A DNA stretch of 64,000 nt from assembly GCA_002304785.1 (NCBI GenBank), contig DBMG01000004.1:80422-144421 (forward strand), given 5' to 3'. The notes beneath the pieces are model-generated. The model was not told the origin of the DNA and did not search any database. It was given only the letters and a program-made list of their open reading frames with translations. Both the position numbers and the translations under genes were made by a program. Of this stretch, positions 33,619-43,679 are shown one piece after another. This DNA is from Candidatus Accumulibacter sp. UBA704. Its GTDB lineage: Bacteria > Pseudomonadota > Gammaproteobacteria > Burkholderiales > Rhodocyclaceae. How positions within the stretch are numbered: the first letter of the stretch is position 1; each line of letters opens with the position of its first letter.

Positions 33619-34563
33619 TCAGATATTTCCGTCAAGAACCGCTTGCTGCTGGCGATTGATGAACTCGCTCATGCTGTCTATTCCGCGCAACTGCAGGATG
33701 CAATTGCGCACGGCCGCCTCGAGCAAGACTGCGAGGTTGCGCCCCGGCGCGACATGAAAACACACCTTGCGCACCGGAATGCCGAGGATTTCCTGGGATT
33801 GCGAATCGAGCGGCAGACGCGGCAAGTCTTCGCCGGGCACGTTTTTTTGCAGGTGGACGATCAGTTTGAGTTTCATCTTGCGGCGCGCTGCCGTCTCACC
33901 AAAGATCGTGCGGATGTTCAGCAATCCGAGACCGCGGACTTCGAGATAGTCCTTGAGCATCCCCGGGCAACGGCCTTCGATGGTCGTCGGAGCCGTCCGC
34001 GCCAGTTCGACCACGTCGTCGGCAACCAGTCCGTGGCCGCGGGAAACAAGCTCCAGTGCCAGTTCGCTCTTGCCGATTCCGGAATCCCCGGTGATCAGCA
34101 CCCCCATCCCGAACACATCCATGAATACGCCATGCGCCGAGACCGTATCGGCAAACCGTCGGGCCAGATATAGATGCAAGAGATCAATGACTGCCGAACA
34201 CGCTTTCGGACTCCTGAACAGCGGCGTGCGTGTGGCCTCGCAGATCGCCTGCAACCCTGGCATCGGCTCCAGATCGTCAGCAAGGATCAGCGCCGGCGGT
34301 TCACAGGCCATGAGATCCTCGATCTGCCTTTGCCAACGGCTCTGCCCGACGCGTTCCGCCCAATCCTGCTCGGCCTTGCCGATGACCTGCACGCGGTGGC
34401 TGTAGATCAGGTTGAGGTGGCCCACCACATCGGGGCCATAGGTCTCCATATCCTTGAGTTCGACATGACGCTCGACACCGACAGCGGCCACCCAGGTAAG
34501 TTTGAGCTTCTCGAGATGGTCCTGATAGAGTTGGGTGATGCTCAGCTTGCGCGTCGAAATCAT
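33619..34563 (-). CDS. hprK: HPr kinase/phosphorylase HprK
   Basis: Phosphorylates and dephosphorylates HPr-type carriers on serine. 314 residues: N-terminal domain (1-130), then Walker A GDSGIGKS (159-166) and the HprK signature EVRGLGLLNIRTIFGE. It lies immediately downstream of ptsN (12 bases) in the betaproteobacterial PTS-Ntr cluster. No HPr gene or rapZ follows; a psiF-like gene does. Confidence 0.95.
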   Translation of the reverse strand: MISTRKLSITQLYQDHLEKLKLTWVAAVGVERHVELKDMETYGPDVVGHLNLIYSHRVQVIGKAEQDWAERVGQSRWQRQIEDLMACEPPALILADDLEPMPGLQAICEATRTPLFRSPKACSAVIDLLHLYLARRFADTVSAHGVFMDVFGMGVLITGDSGIGKSELALELVSRGHGLVADDVVELARTAPTTIEGRCPGMLKDYLEVRGLGLLNIRTIFGETAARRKMKLKLIVHLQKNVPGEDLPRLPLDSQSQEILGIPVRKVCFHVAPGRNLAVLLEAAVRNCILQLRGIDSMSEFINRQQQAVLDGNI

Positions 34564-34575
34564 TCTCGTGAGCTT

Positions 34576-35022
34576 TCAGGAAGCGAATGTCTGGCAAATG
34601 GCTTCTGCATCACGCGCCGAGGCAAGCGCCTCGCGGCAGGAGCGGTCAGAAAAACGTTCAGCAAGTTCGGACAGGATTTGCAGGTGCTGCTCCGTCGCCT
34701 GCTCGGGTACGAGCAGAACAAAAAGCAGCGAAACCGGTTCGCCATCAGGAGAATCGAAGGGAATGGGCGTCGTCAACCGGATAAATGCGCCACAAGCCTC
34801 CTTCAGGCCCTTGATGCGTCCATGCGGGATGGCAATGCCACGCCCGAGGCCCGTCGAGCCGAGTTTCTCCCGCGAGAAAAGGCTGTCGAATACGGCGCTG
34901 CGGGCAACCCCCTGGTTGTTCTCGAAAACAAGTCCTGCATGTTCAAAGACACGCTTCTTGCTGCTCGCCTCAAGATCGAGAACGATATTTTCGGGGGGTA
35001 ATAACTGGGAGATCTGGCTCAT
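34576..35022 (-). CDS. ptsN: PTS-Ntr EIIA component PtsN
   Basis: 148-residue regulatory EIIA of the nitrogen phosphotransferase system. Active-site histidine H67 in GIAIPHGRI. Phosphorylation state links carbon, nitrogen and potassium homeostasis in relatives. The start at 35022 gives MSQISQLLPPENI; the ribosome site is weak. Flanked by hpf and hprK. Confidence 0.93.
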   Translation of the reverse strand: MSQISQLLPPENIVLDLEASSKKRVFEHAGLVFENNQGVARSAVFDSLFSREKLGSTGLGRGIAIPHGRIKGLKEACGAFIRLTTPIPFDSPDGEPVSLLFVLLVPEQATEQHLQILSELAERFSDRSCREALASARDAEAICQTFAS

Positions 35023-35125
35023 AAAGGTGCTGTCAATGAGTCCGGAAGACAGTTGAATTAAGGTGATCAGATTGGGAAAGCGGGTCTGGCCGGTTACAAC
35101 GGCCAAACCCGCCGCTCGGGGCAAG

Positions 35126-35449
35126 CTACTCGGTGACGCTCTGGCTGATCTTCTGTCCGCGATGGTGATCCTGCATCTTTTGCTTGTGCTTCTGGACCTG
35201 GCGATCAAGCTTGTCGGCCAGAACATCGACCGCGGCGTAGAGGTCTTCGTCAATCGATTCTACGTAAATGTCCTTTCCTGACAGGTGAACGGTCACTTCC
35301 GCCTTCTGCTTCAGCTTTTCCACCGACAAGATCACGTTCACATCGATGACATGATCGAAATGACGTGTAACCCGCTCGAGTTTGCCGGTAACGTAATCGT
35401 GCAGAGCCGGAGTGATTTCGAGATGGTGTCCACTGATTTGCAGGTTCAT
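35126..35449 (-). CDS. hpf: Ribosome hibernation promoting factor HPF
   Basis: 107-residue short-type HPF/YfiA protein that binds the 30S decoding region and helps store ribosomes in stationary phase. Begins MNLQISGHHLEITPAL; DIYVESIDEDLYAAVDVLADKLDRQ is the family core. AGGAG lies eight bases upstream of the ATG. Between rpoN and ptsN, as is usual. Confidence 0.95.
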   Translation of the reverse strand: MNLQISGHHLEITPALHDYVTGKLERVTRHFDHVIDVNVILSVEKLKQKAEVTVHLSGKDIYVESIDEDLYAAVDVLADKLDRQVQKHKQKMQDHHRGQKISQSVTE

Positions 35450-35582
35450 GGTGTAACTCCTTTCAAGAGGATAGCCGCACAGGCGGCTGTCGAAATCCCC
35501 CTCGCACGCTCGTTGGAGAGAGATTGGGGGGTAAGGGTGAAGGCTGTTGTTCTCATTTTCCGGAGAGACCATCACGGCGGCC

Positions 35583-37022
35583 CTAGAGGGCTTTGCGTAG
35601 TTTGACCGGTGGAATGTTGAGTGATTCACGGTATTTGGCAATCGTCCGGCGTGCCACGACAATACCCTGTTGGCCCAGCAGCTCCGATATCTGGCTATCC
35701 GACAGCGGCTTCCTCGCGTCTTCCGCCCCCACCAGCTGCTTGATCAGCGCCCGGATGGCGGTGGCTGAGCAGGCCCCGCCCGCCTCCGTGGCGACATGAC
35801 TGCCAAAGAAGTACTTGAGTTCGAAGATGCCACGCGGCGTTGCCATGTATTTCTGCGTTGTAACCCGTGATACCGTCGATTCGTGCAAGCCGAGGATGTC
35901 GGCAATCTCCCGCAGCACCAATGGCCGCATGGCGACCTCGCCGTGATCGAAGAACTGGCGCTGGCGGTCGACGATAGATTGCGCCACTCGCAGGATCGTG
36001 TCAAAGCGCTGTTGCACGTTCTTGATCAGCCAGCGAGCTTCCTGCAACTGACCAGCCAAGCCCGACCCGCGCTGCCTGGACAATATCTGGGCATACAGGC
36101 TGTTGATGCGCAGACGCGGATAGGCATCGGAGTTGACGTTGACGACCCACTGACCGCGAATCTTGCGCACCACGACATCGGGCGTGATGTAACGCGCATC
36201 CAATGCTGCATATTTGGCGCCCGGGCGGGGGTTCAGGCTGCGGATCAGGAACTGCGCCTCGCGCAACTGTTCGTCGTCGCATTCGGCAAGCTTCTTGAGC
36301 TTCAGGAAATCCCGGCCGGCCAGCAGGTCCAGATGATGGCGCACGATGCGCAGCGCGAGCACCTGCGTATCGTCAGCAGGAAGCGCTTCCAGTTGCAGGG
36401 CCAGGCATTCCTGGGCATTGCGTGCTCCCACCCCGGTCGGATCGAAATGCTGCAGATGCCGCAGGGCAATCTGCAACTCTTCCGGTTCGATTTCCAGCTC
36501 CGGAGGCAGAGATTCCGAGAGATCCTCGAGCGACTGCGTCAGATAGCCATCGTCATCCAGCGCATCGATCAGACATTGCACCAGCGTGCGATCGCGCGCC
36601 GGCAGGCTCATCAGGCCCAACTGCCAGGACAGGTGTTCGCGCAGGGAAGTGGTTGCCGCCTGAACGTCCTGATAGTCGTTATCATCGTCGTCAAAAGAAC
36701 CGGACGAACTGGCGTAGGTAGTGCCGTCACCATCGCTGTCGCCCAGCCAGCTTTCCTCATCGCTCGAAGACGTGCTCACCGCCACGTCGGCCTCGGCCGG
36801 CTGCGTCTCTGATTCGCCCGGGGCTACGGCGTCCTGACCGGCGGCAGGCGATGGCGAGGCATATTCGTCACCTTCCCGCTCAAGCAGAGGATTTTCCTGC
36901 AGATATTTTTCCAGCTCCTGTTCGAGCTCGAGCGTCGACAACTGCAACAACCGGATCGATTGCTGCAGTTGCGGCGTCAACGCCAGATGCTGCGATAGCT
37001 TGAGCTGGAGGGATGGTTTCAT
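35583..37022 (-). CDS. rpoN: RNA polymerase sigma-54 factor RpoN
   Basis: 479 residues. Region I is glutamine/leucine-rich (LALTPQLQQSIRLLQLS), region II is an acidic serine-rich linker (about 50-120), and region III holds the core-binding domain, the HTH and the C-terminal RpoN box (VARRTIAKYRESLNIP) that reads the -24 element. It is complete. Needed by enhancer-binding activators; note that the NtrX in this window has lost the activator motifs. Confidence 0.97.
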   Translation of the reverse strand: MKPSLQLKLSQHLALTPQLQQSIRLLQLSTLELEQELEKYLQENPLLEREGDEYASPSPAAGQDAVAPGESETQPAEADVAVSTSSSDEESWLGDSDGDGTTYASSSGSFDDDDNDYQDVQAATTSLREHLSWQLGLMSLPARDRTLVQCLIDALDDDGYLTQSLEDLSESLPPELEIEPEELQIALRHLQHFDPTGVGARNAQECLALQLEALPADDTQVLALRIVRHHLDLLAGRDFLKLKKLAECDDEQLREAQFLIRSLNPRPGAKYAALDARYITPDVVVRKIRGQWVVNVNSDAYPRLRINSLYAQILSRQRGSGLAGQLQEARWLIKNVQQRFDTILRVAQSIVDRQRQFFDHGEVAMRPLVLREIADILGLHESTVSRVTTQKYMATPRGIFELKYFFGSHVATEAGGACSATAIRALIKQLVGAEDARKPLSDSQISELLGQQGIVVARRTIAKYRESLNIPPVKLRKAL

Positions 37023-37105
37023 TTACGGGACTGAACGGCTGCCAGAGAAGGATGGATCACACCGTTTCATTCTGAAAAAACTCGAAGAAACAAGCAGCGG
37101 TTGCG

Positions 37106-37852
37106 TCACAGGCGGAAATTCTCGCCGAGATAGACCTTTCGTACGCTTTCATTATAAATGATTTCGTCCGGCCGGCCAGCCGCCAGGACGCTACCCTCAT
37201 TGAGGATGTAGGCGTGGTCGCAGATGCCCAGCGTCTCGCGAACGTTGTGGTCGGTGATCAGAACCCCAATGTTGCGCTCCTTGAGAAAACGGATGATCTT
37301 CTGGATATCCAGCACAGCGATCGGGTCAACCCCCGCGAAAGGCTCGTCGAGCAGGATGAAACGCGGGTCGGTCGACAGCGCCCGGGCAATTTCCACCCGC
37401 CGCCGTTCCCCACCGGAAAGGGATGCTGCCGAACTGTTGCGGATGTGACTGATATGCAGTTCATCCAGCAGTTGTTCGGCTCGCTGATCGACCTCGTCCG
37501 CAGGCAGATTGCGCAGTTCGAGCACTGCCTTGATATTCTCGATGACCGTCAGCTTGCGAAAGACCGAGGCTTCCTGAGGAAGATAGGAGACGCCGAGCTT
37601 GGCGCGCTGGTGAATGGGCAGATGGGTTATCTTTTTGTCATCGAGATAGACATCGCCCCCATCGCAAGCCACCAGGCCGACCACCATGTAAAAACAGGTG
37701 GTCTTCCCGGCGCCATTCGGCCCCAGCAAGCCGACCACTTCCCCGCTGCCGACTTCGACGGAGACATCCTGGACTACCGTGCGCTTCTTGTAGCGCTTCT
37801 TGAGGTTGTGCGTGGTGAGCTTGCTGCTCAGGCTGAGATTGGTTTCGGACAT
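37106..37852 (-). CDS. lptB: LPS export ABC transporter ATPase LptB
   Basis: 248 residues, ATPase driving lipopolysaccharide transport from the inner membrane with LptFG and LptC. Walker A GPNGAGKT, signature LSGGERRR, Walker B RFILLDEPFAGVDP, and the NVRETLGICDHAYILNEG tail. It is usually preceded by lptC and lptA; here recX lies upstream instead (three bases away), so its partners must be elsewhere. Confidence 0.95.
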   Translation of the reverse strand: MSETNLSLSSKLTTHNLKKRYKKRTVVQDVSVEVGSGEVVGLLGPNGAGKTTCFYMVVGLVACDGGDVYLDDKKITHLPIHQRAKLGVSYLPQEASVFRKLTVIENIKAVLELRNLPADEVDQRAEQLLDELHISHIRNSSAASLSGGERRRVEIARALSTDPRFILLDEPFAGVDPIAVLDIQKIIRFLKERNIGVLITDHNVRETLGICDHAYILNEGSVLAAGRPDEIIYNESVRKVYLGENFRL

Positions 37853-37855
37853 TGC

Positions 37856-38302
37856 TTAATCGTCTTCGTAGCCGCCGCGCAACACGCGGCGGATGGTTTC
37901 TCCGGAAAAGCCCCGGCGCATCAGAAAGCCTGCCTGCCGCGCCCGCTCGGCGGGATCGGCCGCAGCGCCGCTGTCGCCATACTTGCGTTGCCAGACCTGT
38001 CTGGCACGCGACAATTCATTTTCTACGTTGGCCAGCGCTTCATCGACCAGTTCAGCACCGATTCCGCTGGAACGCAGTTCCTGGCCGAGCCGCGCATTTC
38101 CGTAACGCGCACTGCGTGCATTCAAGCGCATTTCCACATATCGCTCGTCGGAAAGCAAGCGGCGCTCGCTCAGATCATCGAGCAAGGCATCGAGTTCTTC
38201 GGCCGATTCCGCATGCGCGGCCAGCTTCCGCGCGAGCTCTGCCCGAGCGTGCTCGCGCCGGGCCAGGAGCCGCAATGCTCTCTCGCGTAACGTTGGGGGC
38301 AT
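37856..38302 (-). CDS. recX: Recombination regulator RecX
   Basis: 148 residues, helical protein that limits RecA filament growth. Typical short three-helix repeats with SERRLLSDERYVEMRLNARSARYGNARLGQELRSSGI. Starts nine bases downstream of the recA stop, on the same strand, so is probably read through from recA. Confidence 0.93.
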   Translation of the reverse strand: MPPTLRERALRLLARREHARAELARKLAAHAESAEELDALLDDLSERRLLSDERYVEMRLNARSARYGNARLGQELRSSGIGAELVDEALANVENELSRARQVWQRKYGDSGAAADPAERARQAGFLMRRGFSGETIRRVLRGGYEDD

Positions 38303-38311
38303 TCCCGCGGC

Positions 38312-39331
<1,020 letters not shown>

Positions 39332-39408
39332 TGCGCTTCCTTTTTGAAATTGCGGGGGATTATCTCACGTTCGACGATCTGCCATCAGCAGAAGCATGAC
39401 GCCGAATA

Positions 39409-39424
39409 CTGGGATTATATACAG
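39409..39424. promoter_or_regulatory. LexA (SOS) box upstream of recA
   Basis: CTGGGATTATATACAG, one mismatch from the consensus CTGT-N8-ACAG, in the recA leader, 78 bases before its ATG. The LexA repressor should bind here and keep recA low until DNA damage. Confidence 0.8.
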
Positions 39425-39477
39425 CTATCCAGGAATAAGATAACACCGCAGAGGTCACCCCGATTGCCTGACGCTGC

Positions 39478-39999
39478 TCAGGCGAAAATCCCGCCCGGCG
39501 ACTGCCTGATCTGTTCGAGCAACCCGGCCAACGCATGAGCCACCGATCGCGCCCGAATCTCCTCCCGGTTGCCCGCGAAATGGCTGGTTCCGGCAGCGAC
39601 GCGGCCGTCCCGGCAGGCCCAGGCAAAACAGACGGTCCCCACCGGCTTCTGAACCGACCCGCCGCTTGGCCCGGCGATTCCGGTGATGGCCACCGCCCAG
39701 TCGGCACGGCTGCGGCGCAGAGCGCCCTCGGCCATGGCCACCGCAACGGGCTGGCTGACGGCGCCGTGCTCAACCAGCGTATCCGCCGGGACGCCGAGCA
39801 TTTCCTGCTTGGCCTCGTTCGAATACGTGACGAAGCCGCGGTCGAACCACTCGGAGCTTCCGGCAATTGCCGTCAGGCATTGGGCCACCCAGCCGCCGGT
39901 ACAGGACTCGGCGGTGACCAGCTTTTTCCGCCCTTCGAGCAGCAACCCGCCGAGTTGCCCCGCCAGCGCTTCCAGCAGATGTTGATCGGGATACTTCAT
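39478..39999 (-). CDS. pncC: Nicotinamide-nucleotide amidohydrolase PncC (CinA C-terminal type)
   Basis: 173 residues. Deamidates NMN to nicotinic acid mononucleotide in the pyridine nucleotide cycle. Family motifs: TAESCTGGWVAQ, GFVTYSNEAKQEMLGV, ITGIAGPSGGSVQKPVGTV. The ATG at 39999 overlaps the pgpA stop by four bases. Upstream of recA on the same strand. Confidence 0.93.
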   Translation of the reverse strand: MKYPDQHLLEALAGQLGGLLLEGRKKLVTAESCTGGWVAQCLTAIAGSSEWFDRGFVTYSNEAKQEMLGVPADTLVEHGAVSQPVAVAMAEGALRRSRADWAVAITGIAGPSGGSVQKPVGTVCFAWACRDGRVAAGTSHFAGNREEIRARSVAHALAGLLEQIRQSPGGIFA

Positions 40000-40508
40000 G
40001 TGGCGAACCGTGACCAGGCATGCTGCGCAAACGCAAGCAGCAGCACCGTGTAGGCGCCGGCAACGAGATCGTCGGCCATGACCCCGAAGCCGTTCTTGAC
40101 CTTTTCGTCGAAAAACCGGGCCGGTTGCGGTTTGACGATATCGAAGAAGCGGAACACCAGGAAAGCCAGCGCCTGCCACACTCCACCGGCGGGACAGAAG
40201 AATAGAACCAGCCAGAACGGGACGATCTCATCCCACACGATGCTCCCGTGGTCTGTCACGCCGAGATCCTGCCCCGTGCGTTGCACGGCGGCGATGCCAA
40301 TAACGTAGCAAAGCAGCAGGAAAGCCAGCAACTCCGTCCCACCCATCCAGCCTTGCAGCAGCGGATAGGTTGCCCACGCAAAAAGCGTCCCGGCCGTTCC
40401 CGGCGCGAACGGCGACAGGCCGCTGCCGAACCCGCAGGCGACCAGATGTGCCGGATGCGCGAAAAGAAAGCGCAGCGAAGGCGCCTTACTGATCTTGATG
40501 CTGGCCAA
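39996..40508 (-). CDS. pgpA: Phosphatidylglycerophosphatase A (PgpA)
   Basis: About 170 residues. Dephosphorylates phosphatidylglycerophosphate in the inner membrane. Family blocks GFGSGLSPFAPGTAGTL, WDEIVPFWLVLFF, FRFFDIVKPQPARFFDEKVKNGFGVMADDLVAG. The start is uncertain: a TTG at 40508, behind GGGG, or an ATG at 40550 directly adjoining GAGG. Both overlap the thiL 3' end. It stops in an ATGA overlap with pncC. Confidence 0.88.
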   Translation of the reverse strand: MASIKISKAPSLRFLFAHPAHLVACGFGSGLSPFAPGTAGTLFAWATYPLLQGWMGGTELLAFLLLCYVIGIAAVQRTGQDLGVTDHGSIVWDEIVPFWLVLFFCPAGGVWQALAFLVFRFFDIVKPQPARFFDEKVKNGFGVMADDLVAGAYTVLLLAFAQHAWSRFAT

Positions 40509-41463
40509 AGTGATCGAACCCCTTCCTGCCAACCGGCATCGGCTGTCCATCCTCGGCGATCAAACGGACCTCGCCCCGACCCTTGGCCTCGACCATCCGG
40601 CCGATGCGCCACAAGGGAAGATCGAGCTCGGTCGCCAGCCCGGCCAACGCACTACGCTTGTCGAGCGTCGCCGTGAACACCAGCTCATAGTCGTCACCGC
40701 CGGCCAGCTGGCATTGACGCGCCAGCGTGATATCGGCTCCTTTCGGCAGGCTTGGAAGTTGTACGACGAAGACCTCCGCGTCAACCGCAGACCGCTCGAC
40801 GATGTGGCCGAGGTCGGCCAGCAGACCGTCGGAAACATCGATCGCCGAGCGCGCCAGCTTGCGCTGCTGCAGCGCCAATCCCAGTTCGACACGCGGCAAG
40901 GGTTTCTGCAGGGCGCCGACGCAAAGCGAGGCAAGGTCACTCGGCAGGGCGGTTCGTTCCTGCAGGTGGGCCAGGCCGAGCGCGGCCAGACCGGGACGCC
41001 CGGAAACCCAGATGTCGTCGCCGGATTGCGCGCCATCGCGACGCAGCGCGCCACCCGATGGCACTTCGCCGAGCGCGGTGACGCACAGGTTGAGCGGCCC
41101 GCGCGTCGTATCGCCTCCGATCAGGTCGACCGCATAACGCCTGGCACACGAAAAAAAACCTTCCGCGAACGCGCCGATCCAGTCTTCGTCCGCCGCTGGC
41201 AGGCTTCCCGCAAGCAGCGCCCAGCGTGGCCGCGCGCCCATTGCCGCCAGATCGGACACGTTCACTGCGAGCGTCTTCCAGCCAAGCTGAAAGGGATCGG
41301 TGTCGGGAAGGAAATGTGTTCCCGATACCAGCATGTCGGTCGTAATCGCCAACTGCATCCCCGGCGTCGGCGCCAGCAGCGCACAATCGTCTCCGGGACC
41401 AAGAACGGCTTGCGGCGTCGAGCGGGCGAAATAGCGGTCGATCAGATCGAATTCGGAGGGCAT
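40486..41463 (-). CDS. thiL: Thiamine-monophosphate kinase ThiL
   Basis: 325 residues. Phosphorylates TMP to TPP, the cofactor. Begins MPSEFDLIDRYFA; metal-binding GPGDDCAL and VSDLAAMGA blocks; IDVSDGLLADLGHI. With thiSG at the window start, it gives two parts of thiamine synthesis. Its 3' end overlaps pgpA. Confidence 0.95.
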   Translation of the reverse strand: MPSEFDLIDRYFARSTPQAVLGPGDDCALLAPTPGMQLAITTDMLVSGTHFLPDTDPFQLGWKTLAVNVSDLAAMGARPRWALLAGSLPAADEDWIGAFAEGFFSCARRYAVDLIGGDTTRGPLNLCVTALGEVPSGGALRRDGAQSGDDIWVSGRPGLAALGLAHLQERTALPSDLASLCVGALQKPLPRVELGLALQQRKLARSAIDVSDGLLADLGHIVERSAVDAEVFVVQLPSLPKGADITLARQCQLAGGDDYELVFTATLDKRSALAGLATELDLPLWRIGRMVEAKGRGEVRLIAEDGQPMPVGRKGFDHFGQHQDQ

Positions 41464-41550
41464 GGAGACTCGGTTAAACGCGGAGTCCGCCGAAGGCACG
41501 GAAAACTGCAATTGACATGATGCTCTCCGCACTCCCCGTACACTCTGAGG

Positions 41551-42048
41551 CTAACTGCCTTTTCTCGTGGCGCGCTTGGCTTCGACCTCGGCCGGGCGGA
41601 GCCTGGCCGCCATCTTGTCGAGCACGCCATTGACATACTTGTGCCCGTCCGTGCCGCCAAACCCCTTGGCCAGCTCAATGGCTTCGTTGATGATGACGCG
41701 GTAGGGAGTCTGCGGACAATTGACCAGTTCGTAGGCACCGGCCAGCAGGACGCTGGACTCGATCGGCGACAACTCGGCGAAAGGCCGGTCCAGATAGGCC
41801 TGGAGTTGTTCCTGCAACCCGACCTGTTGGGCCAGCACGCCGCGCAGCAATCCCACGAAAAATTCGCGATCGGCCTTGTCGAATCCGTCGCTGTCTGCCA
41901 GATGCGCCTCGATGGCCGCCTCGTCATTGCCTCCGACGCGCCATTGGTAGAGCCCCTGCAGGGCGAACTCGCGAGCGCGACGGCGCGGCGACTTGGCGGG
42001 TTTCTTTGCCGCAGGCTTGGCGGCCGTTGTGTCTTGCGCCTTGCTCAT
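41551..42048 (-). CDS. nusB: Transcription antitermination factor NusB
   Basis: 165 residues. RNA-binding partner of NusE in rRNA antitermination. Lysine/alanine-rich N-terminal extension (about 1-20), then RRRAREFALQGLYQW and the C-terminal VIINEAIELAKGFGGTDGHKYVNGVLDKMA. Its ATG overlaps the ribH stop. Confidence 0.95.
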   Translation of the reverse strand: MSKAQDTTAAKPAAKKPAKSPRRRAREFALQGLYQWRVGGNDEAAIEAHLADSDGFDKADREFFVGLLRGVLAQQVGLQEQLQAYLDRPFAELSPIESSVLLAGAYELVNCPQTPYRVIINEAIELAKGFGGTDGHKYVNGVLDKMAARLRPAEVEAKRATRKGS

Positions 42049-42527
42049 TGCGGACGCTCTCCGATAGCGCGCAGCAGGTTGGCCATCTCGACGGCGGCCT
42101 GGGCACAGTCGGTCCCTTTCTGCTGCATTCTGGCCAGCGCCTGATCGTCGTCCTCGCAGGTCAGGATGCCGTTGGCCACCGGTATTCCGGCATCCAGCTG
42201 CACTTCCATGACGGCACGGCAGGAATCGTTGGAAACCACCTCGAAGTGATAGGTCTCGCCACGGATGACGGCCCCCAGGGCGATCAACGCGTCGAAGCGA
42301 TCGCATTGCGCCAGATTCTGCAGCACCAGCGGGATTTCCAGCGCACCGGGAACCGTGGCGATCTCGATGTCGCTCTCGCTCACCCCGAGCCGACGGAGTT
42401 CCGCCGTGCAGGCCGAGAGCAGGCCTTCGCCGATATCCTGGTTGAAGCGGCTCATGACGATGCCGACGGACAACCCGTGACCATCAAGATCGGATTCGTA
42501 TTCGTGGATGTTTTCAAAACGTGACAT
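42045..42527 (-). CDS. ribH: 6,7-dimethyl-8-ribityllumazine synthase RibH
   Basis: 160 residues. Condenses the ribityl pyrimidine with dihydroxybutanone phosphate. VGIVMSRFNQDI at the N-terminus, TVPGALEIPL, ALGAVIRGETYHFEVVSND and VANGILTCEDDDQA. Forms an icosahedral or pentameric assembly in relatives. Upstream is ribBA, 24 bases away. Confidence 0.96.
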   Translation of the reverse strand: MSRFENIHEYESDLDGHGLSVGIVMSRFNQDIGEGLLSACTAELRRLGVSESDIEIATVPGALEIPLVLQNLAQCDRFDALIALGAVIRGETYHFEVVSNDSCRAVMEVQLDAGIPVANGILTCEDDDQALARMQQKGTDCAQAAVEMANLLRAIGERPQ

Positions 42528-42551
42528 GGAAGAAGTATCCGGAGAGTAGAG

Positions 42552-43679
42552 TTATTCGAGTTCGGCAGCCGATGCGACGTAGCCGGTGACTTCCAGATCA
42601 AACCCGGTCACGCTGGGCATGCGCCTCGGGCTGGCCAGCAGCTTCATCTTCCGAACGCCGAGATCACGCAGGATCTGGGCACCAATGCCATAGATGCGCG
42701 GGTCCCATTTCGCGGCCGGCCGCTGCGACGCGGCCTGGTCGGGGAGTGCGGCGAGGATGTCCTGGCCGCTTTCCGGACGATGCAACAGCACGATCACTCC
42801 GGGCTCGGCCTGAGCCAGCACACGCAAGGACTGATCCAGCGAAAAGCTGTGGCGACCGCTCCCGGAATCGAGGAAATCGAGCACGGAAAGCGGCTCATGC
42901 ACGCGCACCAAGGTCTCACGCTCCGGAGCAATTTCGCCCCGGGTGAGAGCCAGATGGACTTCGCCAGTCGTCAGGTCGGTAAATGCATGCAGCGCAAATT
43001 CGCCATAAACGGTCTTGACGTTCTTGGTGTAACTGCGTTCGACCAGCGCCTCATGTCGACTGCGGTAATGGATGAGATCCGCGATGGTACCGATCTTCAG
43101 CCCGTGTTCCCGGGCGAATTCGATCAGGTCAGGCAGACGCGCCATCGTGCCGTCGCCCTTGAGAATCTCGCAGATCACCGACGAAGGCTCCAGCCCGGCC
43201 AGTTGCGCCAGATCGCAACCGGCTTCGGTATGGCCGGCGCGCACCAGCACGCCGCCGGGCCTGGCGGTGATCGGGAAGATATGACCCGGCTGGACGATGT
43301 CCTCCGGCCGCGCATTGCGCGCCACGGCAACTTGCACCGTACGCGCGCGATCCTGCGCTGAAATACCCGTCGTCACGCCTTCCGCCGCCTCGATCGAGAC
43401 AGTGAACGCGGTACTGTAGGGACTCTTGTTGTCGCGTGCCATCGGGGTCAAACCGAGCTGCCGGGAGCGGGCTTCGGTAATCGTCAGGCAGACCAGACCG
43501 CGGGCATGCGTGACCATGAAGTTGATGGCTTCCGGCGTGACGTGCTCAGCGGCGAGAACCAGATCGCCCTCGTTCTCACGATCCTCCTCGTCGACCAGAA
43601 TCACCATGCGCCCGGCGCGCATCTCGGTAATGATTTCTTCGATCGGCGCGATCGCGCCGGATTTGCTGGCCGGTGACAT
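42552..43679 (-). CDS. ribB: RibBA-type protein: DHBP synthase with degenerate GTP cyclohydrolase II domain
   Basis: 375 residues. The N-terminal domain (about 1-205) is an intact 3,4-dihydroxy-2-butanone 4-phosphate synthase: DEEDRENEGDLVLAAE, HARGLVCLT, GHTEAGCDLAQLAG. The C-terminal domain (about 215-375) is GCHII-like but lacks the zinc cysteines: the region that should read VRVHSEC...CDCG is VRVHEPLSVLDFLD. It therefore probably supplies only RibB activity. The ATG at 43679 shares its A with the ribE stop. Confidence 0.9.
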   Translation of the reverse strand: MSPASKSGAIAPIEEIITEMRAGRMVILVDEEDRENEGDLVLAAEHVTPEAINFMVTHARGLVCLTITEARSRQLGLTPMARDNKSPYSTAFTVSIEAAEGVTTGISAQDRARTVQVAVARNARPEDIVQPGHIFPITARPGGVLVRAGHTEAGCDLAQLAGLEPSSVICEILKGDGTMARLPDLIEFAREHGLKIGTIADLIHYRSRHEALVERSYTKNVKTVYGEFALHAFTDLTTGEVHLALTRGEIAPERETLVRVHEPLSVLDFLDSGSGRHSFSLDQSLRVLAQAEPGVIVLLHRPESGQDILAALPDQAASQRPAAKWDPRIYGIGAQILRDLGVRKMKLLASPRRMPSVTGFDLEVTGYVASAAELE

